This document shows, piece after piece, positions 53,344 to 63,745 of a DNA stretch of 64,000 nt. The stretch is from Symsagittifera roscoffensis. Its lineage: Eukaryota > Xenacoelomorpha > Acoela > Convolutidae. The translations under genes and the position numbers were made by a program. Position 1 is the first letter of the stretch. Each line of letters starts with the position of its first letter. The notes below the pieces were generated by a model. That model searched no databases and had not been told where the DNA came from. It worked only from the letters and a program-made list of their open reading frames with translations. Location: positions 43,634,988 to 43,698,987 of the forward strand of contig NC_087070.1 of assembly GCF_963678635.1 (NCBI RefSeq). The letters are read 5' to 3'.

Positions 53344-54491
53344 ATGTCAAGAAATCCAGTCGGACTGGCAATACCCCCAAGCGAGTGCGATGAGGAATTC
53401 GTTGTAGCATCAATTAATGCATTCATAAACATCCTCGAAATGATTGACAATGTCATCCTTAACAATTTAGCTAATCGGAATTTGGCACCGCGTCAGCTGA
53501 TCAAAAAGCACGTGGAATATAAACGGCTAATAATTAGCACTTCAGTCTCTCAATTGAAAAAACAACTTTCCGGAAATTCCGGAATTGGTCATTTGCAAAC
53601 GCTGAAACAAAATCAATCCTAATCAAATCAATCTAAAACTCAGTCAGTTCTCTCTCAAAAAAAAACTTTTCAGCAATCACAAACTCAAAAAATTTTGTCA
53701 ATAACATAAACGCAGAGCAAAAAATGAACGAAAAGAAATTTTAAAGGCGGATTCATTCCAGACGAAGTTAAGACTTTGGAACCTCGAGGCAGAAAGGACG
53801 AAAAAACATCCTACTGGCAGGGGTCTTCCGACAGAGAGGAGAGCTTATCGGACCCGCGGTGGCATAAACGACCACCAGCCGCCAGGAAACAAAAACTAAC
53901 AGACACCATCACTTCATCATCAAAGGAGTCCGTCAAGGACGCGCACGAACTGCTTTCATCGAGGCCATCGCCAAAGAATTTACCAAAAATCATATTCGGT
54001 GAATACGCGACGAAAACGCAAACACCAACCACACTCAAAGTGAAAACGACACAAGCGGTCCAAACCAAACAATAAAGCAATGGCAGGCAAACAAACCGAT
54101 AATCCACAACCAGAGACAAACGAACACTGTGTGAGCCGGGTCAATCCCATCATTGTCAGTCAAGAGGAACATGCACCAAACGAGGCACCCCCCACAGTGA
54201 CCAACATACAACTCGAGGCAAGCTATCACATCATTACAGAAGGGATTGTGGCCATAATCAATAGGGCAGCAAGGACACAACGCTGTTTGGTAAAAAAACT
54301 ACAAAATGTGCGTGGCGTAAAATTCATTGCGGCGCTACCAGAAAGGACAGAAATTTGAGACTACTCATCAATTTTGTTGAGAATCGGGAATCAATTAAGT
54401 CCTTATACGGCCAGTGTTGGTACACCGTACGTAAGCGATTACACGTCCGCGAGGACATCCTGCTCATTGACGAACGTATCGTCGTTCCTAC
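53344..54491 (+). pseudogene. Decayed frames between protease and pol connection region
   Basis: A 92-codon frame at 53,344-53,622 (IPPSECDEEFVVASINAF...) and a 99-codon frame at 53,776-54,075 (charged, RPPAARK) have no domain I can name. From about 54,355 to 54,491 the translation (ENRESIKSLYGQ, LHVREDILLIDERIVVPT) is typical of the linker just before the integrase zinc module. Reverse transcriptase and RNase H motifs are absent, so a large deletion is likely in this copy or in the subfamily. Confidence 0.55.
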
Positions 54492-54944
54492 TGTTGAAAC
54501 GCATATAAATACAAGAGTATAGATGCATAAAAATAAGAACAGTTGGCCGAGCGGCCTAAGCTTATCTACAGTAACGCCGACTATATATAGACATGACAGT
54601 TGACGTAGGTTCGAGTCCCTCACCTGCCCATGTATTAAAACACTAAAAAAGGGGGTTATATCCTGTTTTAATTGTTTTTGGTTCTAATTCGGTTCAGCCT
54701 TGATTAAGGCTGATCGTCAAAAAGAGCAATTTGTCTCCAGGACATTACCGACCGGTTCTTGTATCAAGCTTGCGCCAATTTCCATTTTGTTATGGAAGCT
54801 GTGTTGGTGAAGTGATGAACTTGTTTAACTACAAAATTTGGATGAAATTAGCCAGTATTACCGATGAATTTTGTTCTGCCGAGAATACAAATTTATTATT
54901 GATATTTCGTTTTTAAATCATACTACGGAGATTGAGCGCGCACA
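54492..54944 (+). repeat. 5' LTR of the BEL/Pao element
   Basis: Begins TGTTGAAACGCATATAAATA and ends GAGCGCGCACA. It has a TATAAATA-like box near its start and tRNA-like A and B boxes (see separate entry). It aligns with the 3' LTR over its full length with many substitutions and a few small indels. No clear TGG primer-binding site follows directly. Confidence 0.93.
54537..54630 (+). promoter_or_regulatory. tRNA-like pol III promoter boxes inside the BEL LTR (5' copy)
   Basis: TGGCCGAGCGG at 54,544-54,554 fits the A-box consensus, and GGTTCGAGTCC at 54,608-54,618 fits the B box exactly. The spacing of 64 bp is like that of Leu/Ser-class tRNAs with a long variable arm. A GCCGAC hairpin region in the middle resembles an anticodon arm. 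The acceptor ends (GAACAGT and ACCTGCC) pair poorly, so this is not an ordinary tRNA gene. TTTT runs about 60 bp downstream could end pol III transcription. Confidence 0.6.
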
Positions 54945-56775
54945 TTCTGTCGCCCCACAAGGGAATTCACTGTGGATCACAAAGTAAAACCTGGCATCGA
55001 AGCAAGAGTCGAAAAACTCAATCTAGCCGAAATAACCTATTCTTGTCTGGACGATCAACACACTCCCCAATTCCTGAGTCGGTTGCGCAACATTGCCACA
55101 GAGCTGACAGTATCTTTCGAGTGGACCACCAGCCAAAAATACTGCACAGTGTACCTTATTGTTGCTAGTGTATGGGCGGCCAGCTCCCAGCTGGAGTTTT
55201 TCTACTTCGAAAATGACGACAAAGAAGAAGACATTTTGTTTTGTACGTGGCCTGTCTTTTGCATTGGAACTCGCTCACTATCCAAGGAATCATCAGTCGG
55301 AAACCTTGATTCGGGGAGTTCCAACAAACCTACATGCAGATATAGTGCATTGACGAAACGGAGGCATATTAACAGGTATCGTGTTCTGTCCTGCTCGTGA
55401 CTGGTTTGTGACAACCCTCAACCGGTGCCGCCCAATCTCCAATTAAAAACTGTAAGAAAATTCCAAAACTTTTGAAACTTTCCATTTGTGCTATAAAACT
55501 TTAAATGATGTCTCAAAATTTTTGGACAGTTCCGTTGGATTGAAATATCTTACAATCTGTACTTAGACAAATTACTTAACTTTTTTTCTCGATACCAAAA
55601 TTTTTTGGATATATGTGAACGGAATATTAATCCGTGAAATTGGAACATAGATAAGAGGTACTGGATAAGTTTTTTGGATTGTTTATGACTCGAACCCACT
55701 GATCAAAATTTTCCGAAAATTTTTGGGAAAAAAGTTTTAAAAAAATTGCCGAAAAATCCTCAGAATTCTGCGAAACTGTGCTGTAACATGACACCAACCT
55801 TATTTCAAGTGGTCTGGTAGCAAAATATCAAGCAAAATAAGTTGAGTTTTTTCATCCTCAGGTTTCTTCCGCGTGTGTTGTTGGAACTTAACCAATTTAC
55901 CTCCTCCCCCACCCACTTTTGATGAAATTGAAATCCAGTTCGTTTCAAGTGAATCAAAGCCGTTTCTGCATGTCCGATTATTGACTTCGTTGCGTGACAA
56001 AATTTTAAGTGGTCAGGTACGGTGATATTAAGTGTGTTAAGTTGAATTCTTTCATCCTCAGGTTTACTCCGTTTATGTTGTTGGAGTTCGACGGACCTAC
56101 TTAATTTTCCAACCCCTTTGGTACTTGAGCGTAACGTAGCCGTCGCATAAGTCCCTTAAAAGTATGGTAATCATTCTAGGAACTAGTTCCTTGGATCACG
56201 CGCTCTGAAAATTTCCCGCTCCGTCCCAGAAGCGCGTCAAAGATACTTCCTTTACAAAGTTAGGTTTAAATTTGAACTTTAACGCTGGGGACTCTCAGAA
56301 AACAATACAGTACTACTTTCATCACTACTTGTCGCACCGTAACGACCTTGTAACTTGGCATGACGCCATTAATAACTCGATAAGTAGGCACTGCAGCATC
56401 AAGTAGGCACTGCAGCATCACTTGTTATTAAGGTGTAGGACAAACATTTGTGCGATTGTATACTGTAGAGGAACCGAGGAAATAGAGGGAAAATTAGGTT
56501 CAACAGGTATTCTTTTTCTGAACGTCGTCAAAGCCTTTACCTCTAAGCCTAAGGCTAGGGACCAGGTACTAATTGAGAAGCGGAACCGCTTACCACTCAA
56601 AGCTCGAAAAGCTATAAAAAATAGGCTTCAGGCACAAGCTTTGAGACGTCAAGTTCCCCCATCTTGTAAACTAATGTTGATATTAATGCAAATTTAATTA
56701 AGTACTAAAACAGTATCTCATTTTATTCATTGTTTTCTTTTTGGTGATCATCCGTAAAACATTGTCAATTGGTGA
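54945..56775 (+). other. Leader region of the BEL/Pao element
   Basis: No clear primer-binding site. A protein-like frame without ATG spans about 54,972-55,400 (142 codons), mixed charged and aromatic, unrecognised. A direct repeat of ~120 bp recurs at about 200-bp spacing (55,797-55,915 and 55,998-56,115, sharing TTTCATCCTCAGGTTT). A 19-bp unit containing AAGTAGGCACTGCAGCATC occurs twice at 56,382-56,419. Gag-like coding begins only near 56,780. Confidence 0.45.
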
Positions 56776-56779
56776 AAAA

Positions 56780-59300
56780 CATAGACGAAAAATTCCAAAG
56801 TAAGATACGCAAGTTATTTGAAACCCGTCTAAATCTAAAAAATGAGCTGCTTAAAGCTCACCCATTATTACTTGAATGAATTGAGAATAATAGTTGCACC
56901 ACAAAAATTGATAAAGCTGTTTACAAATGTAAAATTGTTTTGGAAAAGCTGTCGACGTCAATGAGCAATTAATTAGGTTAGCGGGAAAAACGGAAAACCC
57001 TGAAAAAATTATTGCTCCGCAAGACCTTTGGCTTAAGAAAGTAAACGAACTGAACGATAAAGTAATGCATAAAGCTCAGAGTTACAAGATGCGTCTTGAA
57101 CCTTCGTCATTTTCAGCAGCCGGCATTACAGGGAGCAAGGGATCTTTACAACAAACTAGGTCTGAGACATTCTCACGCTTGCACAAAACAAGAGACTCGG
57201 AAGCCCGAGTATCTGAAAACAGGTCTAAGGTATCTAATAAGACTAAGGATAGTAGAAAACTTGACTCACATAAGTCTGATAAATCTGCTTCCACTCTTCT
57301 TACGTCGACTGTTCGCACTATGTCATCAAGTGAGAAACGACATGAGCTAGCTTTAGTAAAACGACGCCACGAGGAGCTGGAAAGGCAGTATCAAGTATCT
57401 ATAAAACTTAAAGAGCAAGAGAACCGCCCTAAGTTCGAACAAAGTCAGCTGGAAATAGAGCAATTAGCTGAAAGTCATAAAAAGCAACTAATCGAAATGG
57501 AAATGAAAGCGTTTGAACTTGAGGACAGTTCATCTGAGGTTAGCGAGAAAGTAGCGGAAATTAACTCGACACGAGTAAGTCAATCTATTTCAAAAGTAGC
57601 AACCGATTGGACTAATAATTGGGTAGACTCTGTTAGTTCACAAGCACCTCCTGAAGTTGCTAGTGCGCCAGGTTTTTTGGCCTTCACTCCTGTACTAATT
57701 TCGTCAGAACCGACGACTTTCGCCAACCTCGCTCAAGCAATTCACACCACTAATAGTCATAACCATGAGCACACCGCACTGAGTGACCCTGGGACCTATA
57801 GTTATGGACATCGGGTTATGCCTCAATTTGGAAGTGCAAGTCTTTTGCCATTGCAAGCTTCTGTCCCATCTGTCTCATTCCCAGTTAATAATATGCATTC
57901 TAGTGCACACGTGTTACCACCACCGTCTGCTGTTCCTTTACAGACTATGAGTTCAAACATAACTAATATTGGTTTTGCCAGCGGGCAACCGGAATCATTA
58001 CCTGTCCCAAAGTTACCGGCACAACCCGGTTCTGGTTTTGTTTCTTTGTGACCTGCATTTGCTGGTCGTGGGTTCTCATCTTCTGGAGTAAACTCATGGC
58101 CGGTTTTCTTTTCGGCACCTAATTGCCATGCAGCGCCGGTTCAGATGCAACATAATATTCCATTTGTACCGCATACTGTGTCACCTAATATCAACAATTA
58201 TTACACAAGTGATGCAAACTTATGGCGACTGGCAGCTACAACTCCAATCGTCACGCCTGCTCAGTGTTGTAATGCTGGAAATATTTTTTCTAATGTGACA
58301 ACTGTTTTCCCACCACTGCCGCCGCCGCCCCGTATACTAATGGTGGGACTGTGTATTTTAATTCTCCGCCAGTTCACTCCCAACATGTTCCGTATTTTGT
58401 CAATTCTACTAAAACTGGTTATCAGTCAGTCAACGAAGACTACGAACCGTCTTCCATTTATCCAAACCAAGTTCGTTCAACGGATCGACTCCTCTCCACT
58501 CGCGAATTTGCGGGCTTATTGATTCATACCCGCAAAGATCATCATCCTTAATGGAAGCTAGCCCAGTTTGACGGCAACCCGTTAAACTGGCACGAACGGT
58601 TTGGTCAGTTTAAGTGCACCATTGATTCCGCTGTTCTCACCGATGATACGAAACTGACATACTTAAAAACACTTGTCACAGGCAAAGCAAAAACCGCAAT
58701 TGCGGAGTTTAGTTATAGTGGCGTTATGTACAAGGATGCACTGGCCACCTTACAACGGAAGTTTGGGCAACCACACGCTATTGTTGGTGCGCATCTTGGT
58801 AAGCTAAATACTTCTCCTCCTTTTAAGATGCACAATTCGGAAGCAGTTTTCAAATCATTGTCATTCAACCAAGCTGTTAGTAAACTTCCGCCTAACCTCA
58901 AGGAAGATTAGTCAATGCATATTGTTAGGCATAATTTGCAGCGCCCAACGCTCTTAGACCTTAATAACTGGTTGAAAGAAAAGGCCGAGGGGCTTGAAAG
59001 ATTACGGGTACTCAACTCTAGGGTAAAAAATGAGGAACCAGTTAAACCAAAAACAACCAAAGTTTTTGCAGTCAATAGCCAGGTAACTTGTAAGGCTCAG
59101 GGTAAGTCTCAGTTGCCGTCGTGCGTTTTGTGTAAGGGTAGTCATGCATTGTGGAACTGTGCTGTTTTTAAGGAAAAGAATGCTACTCAACGAGCAAAAT
59201 ACGTAGCTGAACAAAAACTTTGCTTCGCTTGCCTCAATGGCAGTCATAGTTTCCGGCAATATTCTAGAGATAAAAAAATGCCCGGAGCCAGAGTGCGATA
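56780..59300 (+). pseudogene. gag: BEL/Pao gag remnant
   Basis: The longest intact piece is 57,065-58,051 (328 codons). A charged, Ser/Arg-rich start leads to a coiled coil (KRRHEELERQYQVSIKLKEQ, about 57,360-57,540), then a Pro/Ser/Val-rich linker. After a TGA at 58,049 it continues to a frame change in a CCG run near 58,320. The DUF1759-like capsid starts at about 58,560 (QFDGNPLNWHERFGQFK) and ends near 58,990, with TGA/TAG interruptions. Zinc knuckles follow: CVLCKGSHALWNC near 59,120 and CFACLNGSHSFRQY near 59,222, the latter with its last Cys changed to Tyr. Gag would coat the element's RNA. Confidence 0.88.
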
Positions 59301-59896
59301 GCACACATAATGTCTTGCTCCATGGAGCCGAGAAAATTTTTCCTCGGAAGGAAAATTTGAATGTCTCAAGAAAGGCTGGAGCAAACAAATCCAAGTAGAA
59401 TACAAACACTTCCATCCATGCCGCTGTTAGTGATGTACATGACATTGAATCGTCTAAGGGGTCGTTGCAAATTGCAACACTTGGTGTATCCTCGGATGAA
59501 ACTAGTCTCCTAAGTTGGTTCTTTGTGAAAGTGCATCGACTCACTCTTGAGTGTCTCCGTCACTCGTTAGCCGTCTCGAATTAGTAGGGGAGCCATTCAA
59601 CCGCAGTCGTTGAGACTCAGAGGGTCAAGCTTACAGTTTCCTCCGAGCCGAATAATAGTGATTTGGTATTCCCTCTGTGTGCATATGTTAAAGACAATAT
59701 TCGGATTGGTTCCAAATTAATCAATAATGCTGATTTGCAGAATAAATATCCACAATTAGCACCTATTAAGCCCACTCAATATACTTATGAGGACGTTGAA
59801 GTTATTATAGGACAAGACTACTACCACGCCGTTAGACCCATGAGTTCATTTTGGGAGACGATAAAAACTCACAGTGTTTTGTTCGCCTACCGATAG
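59301..59896 (+). pseudogene. pro: BEL/Pao protease region remnant
   Basis: Translation after the Gag knuckles shows a DUF1758-like protease region in several frames. The most readable part is 59,663-59,896 (LVFPLCAYVKDN, YTYEDVEVIIGQDYYHAV). The DVxVxIGxD pattern matches the C-terminal part of this protease family. The N-terminal active-site motif is not recoverable by eye. A frameshift near 59,860 moves reading into the RT frame. Confidence 0.75.
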
Positions 59897-61395
59897 ATTG
59901 GGTCATAAATGGTCCGTTGCCACCGTCCGTTGCTTCTACTTCTTCGTGTTTCAAGTGTTTTCTTGAACATTCTTCTCTGACCGACCAGATAAAATCCTGG
60001 TATGAGTTGAAATCTTATGGTGCTTTCAAACTAGTCGATGCCCGTTCCGCCGCGGATAAACATGCTTTATCCATCCTAAATACTGAAATCGTTCACAATA
60101 GCGAAAGATACATTGTGCCTTTGCTTTGGATTGATAGTAATGTCAGTCTACCAAACAACCATTACTCGTCACTCGCCCATTTTAAAACATTGGAGAGAAG
60201 GTTAAATAAAGACCCTGAATTGCGCGAAAGATACGCAGACACAATTAGAGAGGACATTAGGAAAGGCTCTGTCGTTACCGTCGAACCGCATGATCCACGT
60301 AAGCGTTCGGATCGCGAGTGGTATCTTCCGAACCATCCCGTTGTAAATCCGAACAAGCCGGGTAAGTTGCGCCTAGTCCTGAATGGGGCTTCTAAGTTTC
60401 ACGGCACATCCTTAAATAAGTCCTTATTGGTGGGCCCGGACCTACTCCAAATTTTAATTTTTGTACTTTTGCGATTGCGTCAACACAAGTACGCTGTCTC
60501 CGCGGAAATAGAGGGTATGTTCCTCCAGGTAGAAGTCCTCGCCCGCGATCAATTTTCACTCCGTTTTTTGTGGCGGGAGGATACCACTTCCGATGTGGTA
60601 GTTCATCAGTGCACTCGCCATATATTCGGCGCACAGGATTCGCCTGTGTGCGCCAATTTCGCGTTGCGAAAAACAGCAACTGATAATATGTCCACATACC
60701 CTGAGGCCGCCTCAGTCGTAAATGAAAAACTTTATATGGACAATTACTTGGATTCGTTCGAGAACGTTACCCATGCAATTAAAATAAGCCGCAATTTGGT
60801 TTCGTTACTGAAGTTGGGAGGATTGAATTTGACTAAATTTGTCAGTAATACTGATGAAATCACTTCAGTAATGAACACCGAGGATTGCGAAACCTCGTCT
60901 TCACCCATCAAGGAATTATGTAACGGTGCCGAAAAATCATCACACGTCTTAGATCTGAAGTGGGACTACGTGAAAGACACATTGATTTTTAGCAGAGGCG
61001 TGGATCGTCCTCTCGATAAGGCATTATCTCAACGAACAGTCTTGAGTTTCGTCTCTTCTGTGTTTGACCCTGTTAGGTTAGTAGCTCCATACACAGTTAG
61101 GGCCCGTCTTTTGCTTAAAGATATTTGGAAAATCAGTGGCCAAAGATGGGACGACGAATTGCCGGAAGACATAAGAGATAAGTTTCTCGAGTGGCATTCC
61201 GGTCTCCCTCTCTTAGGGCAATTAACTATTCCCCGTTGTTACTTCACAGAGCCTGTGGATCCAATTGAGCTCCACATGTTCGGTGATAGCTCGCAGAACG
61301 TTTTAGTGCGGTTGGATTTTAGCGTGCGCGACTCTCGAGTTCGCACAAAATTCAAATATCCTTCATCTTTGGTAAAGCTCGCGTTGCGCCCGTGA
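59851..61395 (+). pseudogene. pol: BEL/Pao reverse transcriptase
   Basis: The longest frame of the element (514 codons; the TTG-like or upstream frame entry is by frameshift, not a real start). Pao RT motifs are present in order: WYLPNHPVVNPNKPGKLRLV, GTSLNKSLLVGPDLL, KYAVSAEIEGMFLQVEV, FSLRFLWRED, FGAQDSPVCANFAL. The catalytic box at 60,733-60,744 is YMDN where the family has YMDD or YVDD, so one catalytic Asp is lost. Connection motifs (VLSFVSSVFDPVRLVAPYTVRARLLLK, then ELHMFGDSSQN of the RNase H start) follow. The frame ends at a TGA at 61,393. Confidence 0.92.
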
Positions 61396-61775
61396 AAGCG
61401 CTATCTATACCAAAGCTATAGCTCCAAGCTGCTCTGTTCGCCACACGACTGAAAGATGATATTTTGACCGCCCTTACTGTCTGCATTAATCATGCCTACA
61501 TGTGGACAGATAGTACTACAGTTTTGCAGTGGCTAAACTCACTGAAAAATTCCCTGTATTCGTCGCTATTCGTGTCAGCGAAATCCTCGAATCGACCACT
61601 ATTGATGAGTGGCACCAAGTTCTGAGCGGCGATAATCCAGCTGATACCGGTACGCGGGGGATTTCTTCAGAAGCCCTCAAAGATAGCAGCTGGGTTATTG
61701 GTCCGAGCATTCTCAGGACTACTGATTGGCCGTTTATACCCGACGAACGTGTAATCAATAAATCTCGTTTGTAGG
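61396..61775 (+). pseudogene. pol: BEL/Pao RNase H remnant
   Basis: In shifted frames this reads a SIPK.. helix and YMWTDSTTVLQWLNS (about 61,495-61,540; DST is a catalytic Asp motif). Then in the frame 61,529-61,774 come VRVSEILESTT-type sequence and GDNPADTGTRGIS, all typical of Pao RNase H. At least two frameshifts break the domain. Confidence 0.8.
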
Positions 61776-63299
61776 GTCCTTCTTGTGATGTTGATAACTG
61801 CTGGGAGACATCATCTTCCTTCGTCAACAATGTCACATGCATCAAACATCCCGAAAACGGTTTCAATTGGGAAAGGTTCAGTTCCTACGAGATATAAACG
61901 AGTAGTCGCTTTTATGTCAAGGATGCTGCCTTCACAGAAGCATTTTCGCGGTAAGGACTTACGAATCACCGAACCCACTGAACTTGATAATGCAGAAAGC
62001 AAACTGATTCATCTTGCTCAGATAAAATCCTTCGCCGTTGAGTTAAAAAACACTCACCGCTGGCAAACCTATTAAAAATAGTAGTAAAATTGCCAAATAC
62101 TCGCCATTTATCGGTCACGCTGGTATCATCCGTTCCACCGGACGGAGCGTGCGCTTAGTGAATACCAAGATTGATAGTAAGCATCCAATATTACTCGACG
62201 CCCGACATAACGTAGTTCGTTTGTTGGCCCTCAGCCTCCACCACAAGCATTTTCATCAAGGTTTAGATTTTATGCGCTCCGTTTTAAATATGAATCATGC
62301 AATACTTGGGTTGCGTCGACTACTTCGGTCTATCGAAAGTCAATTTGTAACATGCCGTAAACGCAAAGCAAGTACCATCCAGCCAATTATGTCCGATTTA
62401 CCTGTCGAACGTCTCGTATATGAGCAACCACCCTTTAATCATACGGGTGTGGATTACTTTGGACCGCTTTGCGTTCCGGTTCGCAGAAGCAATGAAAAAA
62501 GATAGGGATTTTTTTTCACTTGCCTCACCACCAGGACTGTACACCTTGAAATTGTACCATCCCTGGACACTAGTTCTTGTGTCATGGGCGTTGAACGGTT
62601 CATTGCGTGTCGTGGTACACCAAGAACGATCTGGTCGGATAACGGCACGAACTTCGTTGGTGCGGAAAGTGAACTACTTGCCTGCATCAAGAGCTGGAAT
62701 GGCATGGCTTGAAAATTTAACCCCCCAGGCGCACCCCATCATGGCGGTTCCTGGGAGTGCCTCGTCCGAAGCGAGAAGCGCGTGCTTTACGATATACTAG
62801 GCAGTAGGCGAGTCACCGAAGAGATGTTAGGAACAACACTCTGCTTAGTTGAGCAGGCTTTGAATTCGAGGCCAATCACTCCCACTAGTACTGATTCACG
62901 TGAGTTAGAAGCGTTAGACCAAACCACTTTTTGCTCAAACAACATGCCACAAGCTTTTTTTCGCTTTTACCTGGGGAGCACTTCGACCACAAGAAAAGGT
63001 ACGTGCAAGCTCAGTCGTATGCTAACGCTATTTGGTATCGTTGGCTTCGCGAATATGGTGCTCACCGAATAAACGTGTCAAGTGGCACGCTCAATCTGAA
63101 TTCACTCTTAAGACAGGCGATCTCGTGTGGGTGATTGAGCCCGATAGTCCACGTGGGTACTACCCCCTTGCCCGAATCGTCAAGTTATACTACGGAAAGG
63201 ACGGTTGCGCTCGATCCGCCCTGGTTAAGACCGCAACCCGTGAAGTCACTCGGCCGACCGTTAAGCTCGCTCCGGTCCTTCCTTCTTCAGGGGGGAGGA
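61776..63299 (+). pseudogene. pol: BEL/Pao integrase remnant
   Basis: Parts appear in several frames. A zinc-module region spans about 62,200-62,360 (LHHKHFHQGLDFMRSVL, C-R-KR). The core start YEQPPFNHTGVDYFGPL (about 62,418-62,470) carries the first Asp. A shifted frame near 62,625 reads as WSDNGTNF-type sequence with the second Asp, and a GSWE-type segment with the Glu is near 62,745. The DUF5641-like tail (GDLVWVIEPDSPRGYYPLARIV, about 63,117-63,183) runs to the 3' LTR. Frequent shifts make it nonfunctional. Confidence 0.85.
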
Positions 63300-63745
63300 T
63301 GTTGCAACGCATATAAATACAAGAGTATAAATACATAAAAATAAGAACAGTTGGCCGAGCGGGCTAAGCTAACCTACAGTATCGCCGACTGTATTTAGAC
63401 ATGACAGTTGACGTAGGTTCGAGTCCCCCACCTGCCCAAGTATTTATATACTAAAAAATGGTGTTAAATACTATTTTAACTGTTTTTGGTTCTAATTCGG
63501 TTCAGCCTTGATTAAGACTGACCGTCAAAAAGAGCAATTTGTCTGAAGGACACTGCCGACCGGTTCTTGTGGCTACCTTGCGCCAATTAGTTATGGAAGC
63601 TGTATTGGTGAAGTTATGAACTTGTTTAACTACAAAATTTGGATGAAATTAGCTAGTATTACTGATGAATTTTGTATTGTTGAGAATACGAGTTTATTAT
63701 TGATATTTCTTTTTTAAATCATACTACGGAGATTGAGCGCGAACA
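63300..63745 (+). repeat. 3' LTR of the BEL/Pao element
   Basis: Begins TGTTGCAACGCATATAAATA and ends GAGCGCGAACA, followed by the CCTAC duplication. It has the same TATA-like and tRNA-like boxes as the 5' copy. Confidence 0.93.
63345..63438 (+). promoter_or_regulatory. tRNA-like pol III promoter boxes inside the BEL LTR (3' copy)
   Basis: The A box TGGCCGAGCGG (63,352-63,362) and B box GGTTCGAGTCC (63,416-63,426) are unchanged relative to the other LTR, while flanking bases differ. Between them TACAGT-ATCGCCG-ACTGTA forms a perfect 6-bp stem with a 7-nt loop, like an anticodon arm with U33. The acceptor stem is poor. Confidence 0.6.

Larger units (their letters stand above)
54492..63745 (+). 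mobile_element. Decayed BEL/Pao LTR retrotransposon, 9.25 kb
   Basis: Its LTRs are 54,492-54,944 and 63,300-63,745, both TG...CA, and CCTAC lies on each side (54,487-54,491 and 63,746-63,750) as a 5-bp target duplication. The internal region encodes, in order, a coiled-coil Gag with a DUF1759-like segment and zinc knuckles, a DUF1758-like protease, a Pao reverse transcriptase, RNase H and integrase with a DUF5641-like tail. This is the BEL/Pao order. The LTRs differ at roughly one base in ten by eye, and all genes have stops or frameshifts, so it is an old, dead copy. It sits inside the second Gypsy element. Confidence 0.94.

Noticed and set aside
54537-54630. A genuine class II tRNA gene
   Set aside because: A and B boxes are good, but the acceptor and T stems do not pair well and the sequence lies within an LTR present twice. 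I call it tRNA-like only.
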